Part shown: positions 44,601 through 56,600 of the stretch, one piece after another
Layout of the letters: each line of letters begins with the position of its first letter
How positions within the stretch are numbered: the first letter of the stretch is position 1
Assembly (NCBI GenBank): GCA_015143295.1
Contig: CM026574.1
Coordinates: 8,558,938-8,622,937, forward strand
From: Tetracentron sinense
Lineage: Eukaryota; Streptophyta; Magnoliopsida; Trochodendrales; Trochodendraceae
Direction of reading: 5' to 3'
Length of the DNA stretch: 64,000 bases
Translations under genes and position numbers: made by a program
Notes under the pieces: model-generated
Told to the model about the DNA's origin: nothing
What the model saw: only the letters and a program-made list of their open reading frames with translations
Databases searched by the model: none

Positions 44601-47600
44601 CCATCCAAAAAAAAAAAATTATACATTAAATTGTTATTTTTAATAGCAATGAGAATAAATTAGTAATTTATCATTTATAATAGATTTGTTTTTGCCTTTT
44701 TGGCTTTTAGAATTTTATAAAGTAATCGGATAATTCGGATAATATATGAATTCAAATATTTTAATTGAACTTGAATACAAATACTCTATTAAACTATCTA
44801 TTGGATTTGGATAGCCAGATAGTGTAATTACGTCGGATTCGGATAGTCCATTATCTACTTTGAATTTGTTTCATTTACAACCCTATGCATGACATTATGC
44901 TGACTTACATTTTATTGTGATTCATATGAACTCATGTAGTATAGCCCAATTTTATGCCTCCTCATGCATAGTGGATGAGGATACATTACTCTACTGTGCC
45001 TAGTAGAGATTAGGCATACACTTGACAACCAATAGAAAATGACACAATAAACCATGTCACAAGAGTGGTGTGGCTTTGTTCGTATTGGATGTCCATGTGA
45101 AAAAAATACTAGCATTTCACTAGATTAGATATCATATTTACTCCCTATAAAATGTTAAGTTTCTCACTGAAGGTATGGAAGCATTGGGAAATGTGACAAC
45201 ATAGCCATGTGTTATCTTATAAGTGCAATAATGGATAAAGGCCAAGGATAAGGACCGCTATAAATTAATTTAAAGGTTCTTATTTTTCATTAATTTCCAA
45301 CTAATATGAATGCAAAAATTTTCAGTTTAATAGCTTTCTAAGTAGGACTAGTGTTTTAAAAGGTGAAGGAGTGAGGCAAAACATCAGATCCTCCAAACGC
45401 ATGAGGCGTAAGCCTCGAGGCATGCAGCTTAAGCCTCACGTCCTTCATTTTTAAAAAATAAGATAACAATGAGAAATATACAGGAGATCCAAAAAAGCAA
45501 TATACATATGCATATTTTACATGCGGACACATTTTATATGCATGATGCTTAGGTAGCATTGCCTACGCATTACACAACTGAGTGCCATGAGGCAGATTTT
45601 TATGCCACGATCACAAGAGGGGGGATGCGTGGCACATGACCAATTTTCAGCCCAAATGAATGATAGTGGGTTGTCCGATCATGGTAGATGCTGGCCATGG
45701 GCCAATTTACTGAAAATTGGTCGCGTGGCATGCATCCCCCTCTCTCATGAGTTTTGTTTTGCCAGCGTACCAGGTGGGACAAAATGCATGATGCATATAT
45801 ATATATAAAGTAACCATTGTATTTCAAAAAAAGGTATTTAAGGCAAGGAAATGCAAAAAAATTAGAATGTACCTTTTTGTTAGTATACATATTGACTAAC
45901 AAATAATGTTCGGTTAATGATTCATATAACGGACTTCAATTTAGCAAACCCTGACAAGGAAAAACTAATACTAAAGGCCAATAGTTCAAAATCCCTTAAT
46001 GTCTACTACAAAAATTCTTAATGTGAAATAAATACTCAAAAGGGTTTTTAAAATCCTAAATAGTTTAAACATAATAACACTGTAGTCAATGTGTCTAGGT
46101 AATGCCTAGGCAATAGGGATTCCCGAGGTGAAGCATTGCCTAGGCATTGGTTGGGCGACCAAAATTTATTAAGTTAATATAATTATATATTATTGGAATA
46201 AAGATTAAAAACTGGAAACAAATTCATGTCAATTAAAAAAATAGCATAGGTTACTACTAAGTGACTAGAGAGGTTAATGACGACGAGATTCATCTTGTGG
46301 CAGGACCATAGTTACCAAGTATAGGTATGAGTATAATACGGCAATGATCTATTCGGGAAGTACGGGTGACGGGTTTTATATGGCAAAAGCATGGGAAGAT
46401 TAAATAATAATTATAAATAAATATTATGATATTAACTAATAACAATTATTTAATACAAAATATGCATTTAATAAGGAATATGCATTTAACACGGTAAAAG
46501 TACGACAAAAATGCACGTATTGTACGTGTTTAATATAGAATCCACGTATTAAACGAGTATTATATGGCGATATGCATATAATATATTAATATGTAACACA
46601 ACAAAAGTATGCCTATAGGTATAATACGAGGGTTTGGTAACTATGGGTAGGACAGCTCCCGAGCTGATTTAAAACATTAACACGTTTCCTAATGTTTTCT
46701 ACAAAATGCTTCCGTTTCATTGTAGACTGACATGATATCTAACTGCGACATCAAGATTATAGTATTTCTTGACACATTTCCTATTGTTCCCTATGAAACT
46801 CTTCCTTTTTATGGGTACTGACATGAAATATACCTGCGTAGTCTACAAAATCAACACATTTTTGTAAACTTTGTATTTGCTTTATTATTGAAGAATGATA
46901 TCCACTTGAAATGTAAATAGTACAAGGCTTTGACATCATATTTTGGTAGTTCGATAACGCTTCGGTAATATTGACCGACGTTACAAAACCTTTATATATT
47001 ACAAGACTTAGGTCGTCATGAACCAAATTCGACAGATTTCATCTATTTTTGTGAGAATACTCTATTTTTTTTTCAAAAGCCCTTTTGTCCCTTTTTAAAA
47101 ATCAATTGCTGCATTGGAGGATTCTAAACTTACTTTTAGTAATCCAGCTCCAACATTTTACATAAATTCACACATCTCCATATGTTTTAGGGATTCAATC
47201 TAGGTTAGTAAAAGAAATTCTAGAAAAACATGAGAAAACCCAAAATCCACTAAATTTTACTCCAAGCTTCAAATTTTTCCATTTGAATTAAATGCAACCA
47301 ATCTAACTAGCAGATTATTATTCTTTTTCTGGAAAAAATACTATTCTTAATTTCAAATTTAATGAGAGATATTTTTTATTATGCATCTAGTTTAAAATAT
47401 ATGTAAGTTAGCTATTATTATTCTTTAACCAAACTACAAGTTGGTGGGAATTCTTCAAGAGTCATTTATTTTTTTTTTTAAATGATTTTAAAATAAATTT
47501 CTTTGGAAATATTATAGTTAGTTATAAATCATAACATAATTAGGCAAATAATCTTATTCATTTATCAAGATAAGGAATAGGGCCCTCTGATTATGGCTAT

Positions 47601-50600
47601 GGTTCTTATGGATGACACTACAAATAGTCTTGGATATGAGCAAGGTTATTGGTCTTTTTAAATGATTGTAGTGTGTCACATCACCCGGATTACCCAAAAC
47701 TAGGGATGTCATTGGTATTGATGCTCAACTGTAAGAGAAGTACATTTGGGAGTATACCAATTGCTACCAGAGTTGCATGTCTTAGGCTCAATACTACCAG
47801 AGTTACATGTCTTGGGCTCAATATTGCCATGACTAGAGCAACAGCTTGATGAACCCATTCGTCAAAACAAAAATGATGACTTCAAGCTACATTAGCGCTC
47901 TATGTAGTTATGATAAGAGTTTTCGAGTGTTATATTATGATATACCTCTTTTATAAATGTATTATCATATAAATACTCATTTATGTGCACATTTGGCTCT
48001 ATAGTTTCAGACAACGAATGTTAGTTTGCATGATTCTTACACAGTTATACTAGATACTATGGACGCTTCTATTTTGTATTCCAATGAATTATAGATGTTT
48101 ATTCATACTTTAGCTATACATTCTCCAAGGTTGTATCTTAGATTTTCAATGTTTCCTTAATATTTACAGCACTTCATCAATTTTTATAGTGTTTCCTTGA
48201 ACATCCTTAAACTTCCTCAACCCGTTTTCACTTCCCTAGTGACTGAAATTTACACCGACACCCAAATTTAATACCTTGCTCCCAAGTGACACGTGAAATA
48301 GTCAACGCCAAATAAACATTATACGTAGATTAGTACTTGGTAGTTGCACCAAGAAAATAGATATGGGAAGAAACTCGACCTTCTCGTTCTCTTTATTCGA
48401 TAGATATCCAGATGCGAATACCCTAAACAAAGTTGGCCAAAACCCTCGACAAATGTTCTTCATTTTTCTTTTCATTAGGGAAACCTTCTATACCCCTCCT
48501 GCTTTTCAATGATTTATGTTCTATTTTCTTTCTTTATTGTTTTGCTTTGTAAATAACATCTTACTTTAAGTAGGTTCCGAGCACCTGGGTGACAAAGCCT
48601 AGGCGTCACTCGAAAACCACATCTTAAAGAGCACTTTCCTAGACCCCAATACAGACGCTCGTGGTCTAGGCTAAGCAACAGTTTGATTATATTAATAGAT
48701 CACCGAAAATCACTCCTCATCTCTCTAATCCTAGATAGTTTCCTTAATATTCTTCTCAATCACTCTCTTAGATAGTTGTACAAGATAATTCTCTTGATTC
48801 TTATCTTTATCATTTCCTATTGCAATTCAAACACAACTGTAATCTTCTCAATATATACTAAATGGAATCAACCATCAGAAGGCAAGTAAAGACATTACCC
48901 TCATTATGGTTGTGTCAACTCTAATATGGTATCGGAACATTACGCTTCTTTGTGAAGTTTTCTATTTTTTATTTTCTTACTTTTAGCTGTGGCATCTCAT
49001 CCAACACTGGCATGGCTTCTTCATCCTCTATGTTTTCAACCTCTCTAAATATTGGAAATATTCACAACTTAGTGTCAATGAAACTTGATGGCATGAATTG
49101 TTTACTTTGGCACAACCAACTAGAACCGATTTTCATCTCTAGATTTAATGGGATTCATTAAAGGATCTGTTCCCCCACCTCCTGTTATGATCACAGAAGA
49201 AAAATTAGACCCTCTGGCCTTGATCCCTAATCCGGCCTACTTGGTTAAGCGACAAACTGAAAACTACCTTGTCAGCCTCTTGCATGCTACTCTAACCGAT
49301 GGAGTTCTTGCTCAAGTCGTTGGCTTCCCTACTTCTCGCAAAATCTGGGAGATGCTTGCCATGACCTTCGCTCAACAATCCCAAGCCCAAGTTATGTAGC
49401 TTTATCTGCAACTTCAGACGCTTAAGAAAGAATCCTCTACCGTCTCGGAGTTCCTCCATCAACTAAAGTCATTCTCTAACTCTCTTGCTGCAATAAATCA
49501 ACCAGTACAAGATTCTGATTTGGTCCTCCATGCTCTCAGAGACCTCAGACAAGAATATGAGTCATTTCATTACTGGGACTACAAATCGAGTGGAACCGAT
49601 CACCTTTGTTGAGCTTCACTCGCGTCTTCGTAGCCATGAACAAAGGCTATCTCAGTTCCACACGGCCACAGCTACTTCAACAACATCAACAGTCTTCCTT
49701 GTTGATCTAACCATGTCCAAAACAATAGAGGGAGATCTGATTATCAGCAGTCTCCCACCCAACATTCCAACCGCATCCATAAATGTGGTGTTCCCTCCTC
49801 TGGCCGTGCTTTACGAGCACAACAGCAACCCCCTTCTCCCCCTCACTGCAGTTCAACGATCCTTGTCAAATCTGAAATAAAAGAGGTCAAATTTCCACTC
49901 AATGCTACAATAGGCTCAACCTTGCCTATACCGATCAACAGCTTCATCATTACTTCGCTGCTATGAACATCTCTGGACCTACTGATCCGAATTGGTATCC
50001 GGAGTCCGGACACAAGGGCTACAAGCCATATGACTAGCGACCCCTCTCATCTCCATCTATCTTCAGAATATAATGGCAGTGACACTGTAATGGTAGGCAA
50101 TGGGCAAGGGTTGGCTATCTCCAAAATTGGTCATTGTCTTCTTCCTACGAGACATCCTCTACATTTCATTTGAAGAACACTTATTGGTTCCATCTATCAA
50201 AAAGAATTTGATTTCTATTGCAAAGTTCACAAGGGATAACCAATTTTAATTTGAGTTCTGTCCATGGGGATTTCAAATAAAGGATCTACAATCCGGAATA
50301 AAACTTCTCACAGGCCCTATTGAAGGTGATCTCTACCCTCTACCAAGGAGCAAGTCAATGAATCTGACATCTTTCTTTGCACGACATATTTATTTGGAAA
50401 TATGGCATCACAGATTGGGTCATCCCGCCTCATCCATTTTATCTTCTTTAGTATCAAAAAAATGTCTTGATTATGATTCTAGAAAAAGCATCAAACATTT
50501 ATATTGTTTGGATTGTTGTTTAATAAAGAGTAAGAGGTTAGTATTCAAAGATGTTATTCACAGATCTCCTAATCGTCTGCATTTGGTCCATTGTGATGTA

Positions 50601-53600
50601 TGGGGCCCCTCTCCAAAATCTTGTTTCTAAAAATTTTGTTCAATGGTAGAGTACCTTCTCTCTAGCAAAATTAAGATATTTCAAAATGACGGAGGTGGCA
50701 AATTTTGCAATCGTCAGTTCACGATTTTTCTACAATTAAAAGGGAGTCATTCATCACCTATCTTGTCCATACACCCTGGAACCAAATGGCTGAACGGAAG
50801 CATCGCCACATAGTGGAAACGGGCAATGCTCTCCTTCTTCAAAGCACGCTCCCCAAAAGTTTTTGAGTTGAAGCTTTTCTTCATGCTGTGTTTTTTTTAT
50901 CAATCGAATGCCTACGATAGTGCTACAAGGGAAAAGTCCCTATGAAAAAGTCCCTAGGGGAAATTATTTGGCAACCGGCCCGACTACTCATCTTTTCTAA
51001 TATTCGGCAGCAAATGCTATCCATTCTTGGGTAATTATTGGGCCGATAAGCTCAGCCTGAAATCGACTCGCTGTATCCACTTAGGCTTCAGTCCATCCCA
51101 CAAGGGATACGGTTGCCTAGATTCCTCTAACAACCGTGTTTATATAAGTCAACATGTGCAATTCAATGAAGTTTCCTTCCCTTTCTCCCTATTATGAAGG
51201 TCTGATCACACCCTTTCGCACCAACCAAACAACTTGGGCTCTACTGCCGGTCACTTTTGGACCCCACGCTCTTAAATTGAAATCTCAAGCATCCACTCAT
51301 ACGGAGGATTTGGTGTCCATGATGCCCAATCAAGTGCCATAGGCAACAACCATCATTCATTGTCTGCCCATGCTTCAGCACATAAACCTACGGCCACCCT
51401 TTTATCTCAGCCGGCTTCTCCATCTTCAAATGAGATACCTACTCACCAATGTCTGAACCATCCCATACAGCAGCTCTTGCCCCTCCTATTCAACTTGTTG
51501 TTGAACTACATTCTTTACCAAACAGCCCCCCAGCACCTCCTCCGTCGATTCCTCAACAGCCGGTATCAAGTCTCAACACTCACCCAATGAATACAAACAC
51601 AAAAGATGGAACCATTTTTTCGAGTTGTAGCAGTAAATTGAGATCATTCACCAGCAGTTTTATCGATACAAAAGACGAAACCATTAAACTAAGAGCCTGG
51701 TTGTCTACTAAACACCCCCTTCCCTTAGCCCTCATATCTCTACTTCAACCACATGAGGTTGAACCAACCACCTAATCCAAGCCTCAAACGATCCTCGTTG
51801 GAGAGCAGCTATGGTGGACGAATTTGATGCTCTTCTTCAAAATCAGAACTGGTCATTGGTTCCATTCCAGCCTGGAATGAATCTAGTTGGAAGCAAATGG
51901 GTCAACAAGGTTAAGAGACATGCTGATGGTCGCGTAGAACGTTACAAAGCTCGTCGTGTCACGAAGGGCTACAATCAACGGGAAGGAATGGACTATGATG
52001 AGACTTTCCTACCCGTGGTTAAGCGAACCACCATCTATCTAACTACGTCCATTGTCGTTGCTAGAGGATGGTCCATCCAACAATTGGATGTGGAGAATGC
52101 CTTTCTTCATGGCATTCTAAATGAGGAGATATATATGTCTCAACCACCCTGGTTCTCATCCAAAGACCAACCTCGCCATGTTTGCAATCTCCATAAAGCC
52201 ATCTATGGCTTTAAACAGGCACCTCGTGCTTGTACTTGGTTCAATCAATTTAGCACATATCTTCTCACCTATGGGTTTTGATGTAGTCACTAGGATACAT
52301 CAATGTTCGTCTACCATAGTTCATAAAGAATGCTTATTCTATTGTCTATGTTGATAATATCTTTCTCACCGGTGACCAAGATAATGTTAGACATATATGC
52401 CCACGAAAGTCATTCCGGAATTGTATTAGTCTACTTAATCAATAAAAGCATATTTTACATTCACACATTGTCTTCTGCATTGGGTAACATATTAAAAGTA
52501 TCTCATTGGATGAGACTACTTTGTCCCTTAGGTAACATTTGTAGGAAAACCATACGATTAGTTATTAACTAATTGCTAAGGAGATATGGTTTTCCGGCTC
52601 CTTGTAGACCTAGAATTGTTCTAAGTTATTCAGGATACATCTGGACAATGTATTCCTACTAACTTACACATTGTTAGTTCCATATGATGAAGTGATGAAT
52701 CTCAATCACTGAGAAAATGGTCTCTTGACTAAGATGTGGATAGAAGTAAAAAGTACTTATATTGCAACTGGATAGCTCAGTGGATACCCTTAGAAATATA
52801 TTGTCTTTATATTTAGGGTAGTCCATTTGACAGATTGTCCTTAACCTGAGAGGTCGACATCTTCTCTAGTATTTGCCTATATAGCTTTGATGTAGCCAAT
52901 CGCCAATGTCCAACACACCGGACTAAATACGGGCTTGTTGGGTTATGTACACTATATTAGAAGTGTGTATACACTCAACGAGGATTCCACTACTCTTACA
53001 GAGTAATTAATATTGAGTTGATACTTGTCAAAACCGGACTTGAAAAACCCAGCACTGGTATTTATCGATGAAATGGTTTTATCGAGAAGTTTAATTTCTA
53101 TATAAAAGAAATGTAATTATTATTATTATTTCTTTTAAAGAATTTCTAAAATGTTTTGAAAGTCCAAGTCTGACTAAAAGTATCAAAGAGAATGGGTTCT
53201 CAATATAAGCCAGGGATTAAAGACAATATTAGAAATTGTCCCGCAAGCTTATAACAATATTGGAAGTGGAGGGACACATTTGTAAACAAATCTTGTGATA
53301 GAAATACCTGCAAGTAATTCTCTATCTTCTGGACGTTAATCACATTGTGTTAATGGACATTATTGTGATTAGTGGAAGTCCAGGGATATAGATGAAATTC
53401 TATAATCCTAATGGAATTGTAGGAAAGGTGTTTCCTAGTAACAATGCTTCAACCAAAAGGTTAAGCAATTGGACCCACAACCGGAAATAGGAGATCCCTT
53501 TAGATCCCACACACTAGGACCTTCTTAAAGCTTTTATTTTAATTATTAATTAAATTAATTAATTTCTCTAAATAATCACTAAATGGTATAGTGAAGCTCT

Positions 53601-56600
53601 AAAAGGTGGAATCACATTGGATGTGATAAACCAAATGGGTAGGACCCATTGGGGATTTTGATAAAAGAATCAAAAATGACCTAAGGGCTTTAGGAAATCC
53701 TAAGGGGCGTGTGGAGTGGGGCCCACCTAGAGTGGGGGGCCCACTTCAAGGAGAAACCTTTATTTTAATTAGTTTCTAATAACTAAACTCCTTATTGGAT
53801 AAGATTAGTTAGTTAGTTAGTTACTAATTAAAGATTCTCTAATTAAATGGGATTCTATTAGTTTGTTACTAATCAAGATTCCTTATTGGATAAGGATAAG
53901 CTTAGTTGGTTACTAATGGATAAGGTTAGTTTCTATTAAAGATTAATCATAATTAATTAGGAGAAATCAAAAAAGGAAACAAATTGAGGAAACCTAATTG
54001 GGTTAGGATTAGGAGTCTTGGATTGCAAGCAATCCAAGACAAACCTTATATATAGGTGGGCGCCCACCTTGGTGAGAACATTAATTCATTTCCACGGTTT
54101 GCTCTCTCCCTCTCTCCTCAATCTCACACCCCTCTCCCTTGGAAAAGTGTACGGTCAGCCCCCTCTCTTCTCTCTTGTGTTCTACGTTTTGATTATCAAG
54201 AAGAAGAAGAAATCCAATCTTGTTCATCAAGAAATGATCTTTATTTCAAGATCCAAGAGCTGGAATTTTTGGAAGGGCCATTAGTTTCCATTAGAGAAAA
54301 CTTTAAAGAAAAAGAAGAAGGTTCGTGTGGATTGCGAAGGAGACTTGACACTTGTGAAGTTTTGTCGGTCTATTGTTCTATCGTGAATTTGACTTAACAA
54401 TGTCAAAGTCGCAAAGGTGATTGTTGTTTTATCCTTCATTGAATAAAATCAATTAGAATCTTAGTCAGATCTTGGGATTCAATGTATGCCCCCCAAGAAC
54501 TATTTTTCTAAAATTAAAAAGAGGCATACTTTCAGATAATTTGTTACAAAGATTAGCATCTGAAATCTCACTTTGCTATATCCAATTTAGGTGATCTCCA
54601 CTATTTTCAGGGAATGGAAGCCTATCAGATACCATCCGGATTGAAGCTTACTCGAATGAAGTAGTCCCTTAACTTGTTCTCAAAGGCCAACATTCTTGGA
54701 GCCAAATCTTGTGCAACCACTATCCTCATTGGGTCTAAACTCTCTCCACATAATGGTGAGCTTCTTCCTGATTTCTCCACTTATCAACAACTAGTAGGGG
54801 CCCTACCATATCTCACTCTCACTCGACTTGATCTAACATATGCAGTCAACTAGACATGTCAGTTACGCACAAGTCTACCACCACTCATCTCGTAGTTAGT
54901 TATTAAGAGAAGTTTAAGCTATATTAAGGGAAGTCCTAGACAAGGTCTCCTTTTTCAACCCAGCTCTTCTATGGCCCTCTCTGCCTTCTCTGATGTGGAT
55001 TGGGCAGATGGTCGGATGATCGACGCTCTACCACAGGTTTTTGTATATTCAATGGGCCAAATTTGAAATCTTGGGGCACAAAGAAGCATCCCACTATTTC
55101 TCGATCCAGCGGTGAGACGAAGTACCACCCCTAGCAACTGCTACAACCGATATCCTTTGGGTACGCCAACTTTGCGATCTACATGCCCGTTTACCGTTGG
55201 ACCCCGCCCGACTCTTTTGTGATAGAATTTGCGCCACCACCTACATGGTTGCTAACCTGTGTTCCATGCAAGAACCAAACATGTGGATATTGACTACCAC
55301 TTTGTTAGAGAACAGGTTAAAAAATGAGACCTTTGAATTGCTTTCATCTCTACAGCCAATCAGACTGCGGATATTTTTACAAAGGGTCTCTCTCATCCTA
55401 CCTTTCATAAGTTTAAGGATAAACTGATGCCTTCTCCTGCATTTGTTTGAGTGGTACTAACAGATCACCGAGAATCACTCATCACTCTCATCTTGGAGAG
55501 TTTCCCTATCTTCTTAATCACTCTCTTAGATAGTTGTGCAAGATAATTTTCTTGATTCTTATCTTTATCCTTTCTTATTGCAATTCAACAATACTGTAAT
55601 CTTCTCAATATATACTAAATGGAATCAATCATCGGAAGGCAAGTAAAACCATTATCCTTAATACGGTTGTGTCAGCTCTAATAAACTACACTACATAATA
55701 AATAAAGTATTAGATTAAACTATTTCAAAATGGAAAAATAAAAAAGAAAGAAATAATACTTGAAGTATAAATTTTGTTGGCGAGAAACTTAGTTTTGGTT
55801 AAAATGCACGAGGTGAGACCTCCAACATAGGCAAGCCTCAAGACATGAGGCATGTGACTTGTTCACCTCACACCTTGAGGTGTGAGCCTCAAGGTCTGCA
55901 ACTCGAGGCGTAAGCCTCACTCTAAACATTGATTTGGACCCACTATCAAAGTGAAGAGTGATGATTGGACAAGCGATGTCCGATAGAAACCCAGGAGTTC
56001 ATCCTTTAGGAAGGGATCAGGGGACTCCGTACGCCTAAACCCCATCCCGCCCAATCAAGAAGAATTAATCATCAACAGGAATGAAAGCTAGCCACACAAG
56101 GGAGGAGACGAGAAAACTTGTATGCCTGATCTCCCTATTCATACAACTTTTGTTTGAGTAATATGGTTTCAATGTACAAAGGGGTGGCCCTAACAATACA
56201 AGGTGGTTCATGGTTATAATTCATTTAAAGGTGCGACCCACCACATTTTCGCTAAAATCCCCAGTAATTACAAAATTGATTTCATCATAATTTTGGAGTC
56301 TGTATATATAGATAAAAATAGTTGTGTATAGATAGAACACTAACTATATAGGTTGTCTCGACTTCCTTTCCAACACTAGATGTAGCCATAGTCCTAAAGT
56401 CGGAGTTTGACAATTATTCGACTACGAAAATTCTAAACAAATCAGCAAAAAGAACAAAAAATTTTGGAGAGACATCAAAGAAAATTTTCAGGGAAGGATA
56501 GAATTGAAGCTAGGAAATATCATCTGATGTGTTGGGAGGAGGTGTTTTGCCGCATCAAAGTGGGAGAGGGGGTTGAGATCATTGCTTTTAATGAATATTG

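Larger units (their letters stand above)
40592..44885. mobile_element. hAT-like MITE disrupted by a LINE
   Basis: The left end TAGGGCTGTCAACGG at 40,592 pairs with CATTTACAACCCTA ending at 44,885. The flanks TGCAGGAT (40,584-40,591) and TGCATGAC (44,886-44,893) match at 6 of 8, as expected for an old hAT target-site duplication. Only about 180 bp on the left and 265 bp on the right belong to the MITE, both with GGATTCGGATA-type repeats; the rest is the inserted LINE. Confidence 0.75.
48690..55683 (+). mobile_element. Ale-like Ty1/copia retrotransposon, old
   Basis: The 5' LTR is 48,690-48,926 and the 3' LTR 55,455-55,683. They share GATCACCGAAAATCAC-like starts, CTTAGATAGTTG and a common end CTCTAATA, with roughly 85% identity by eye. 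A primer-binding site TGGTATCGGAAC follows the first LTR at 48,927. Without the nested insert (2,150 bp plus 5) the element is about 4.84 kb, the usual size for this clade. The internal gene is heavily broken. Confidence 0.9.
45349..55931. mobile_element. Possible hAT-like element spread apart by later insertions
   Basis: The left end TAGTGTTTTAAAAGG (45,349) and right end CTCTAAACATTG (ending 55,931) are imperfect inverted repeats. The flanks AGTAGGAC (45,341-45,348) and ATTTGGAC (55,932-55,939) match at 6 of 8. Both inner flanks carry GAGGCGTAAGCCTC palindromes (about 45,402 and 55,905), which are not seen elsewhere in the window. If one element, the foldback, MITE and Copia elements between were added later. 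The evidence is suggestive, not firm. Confidence 0.3.
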
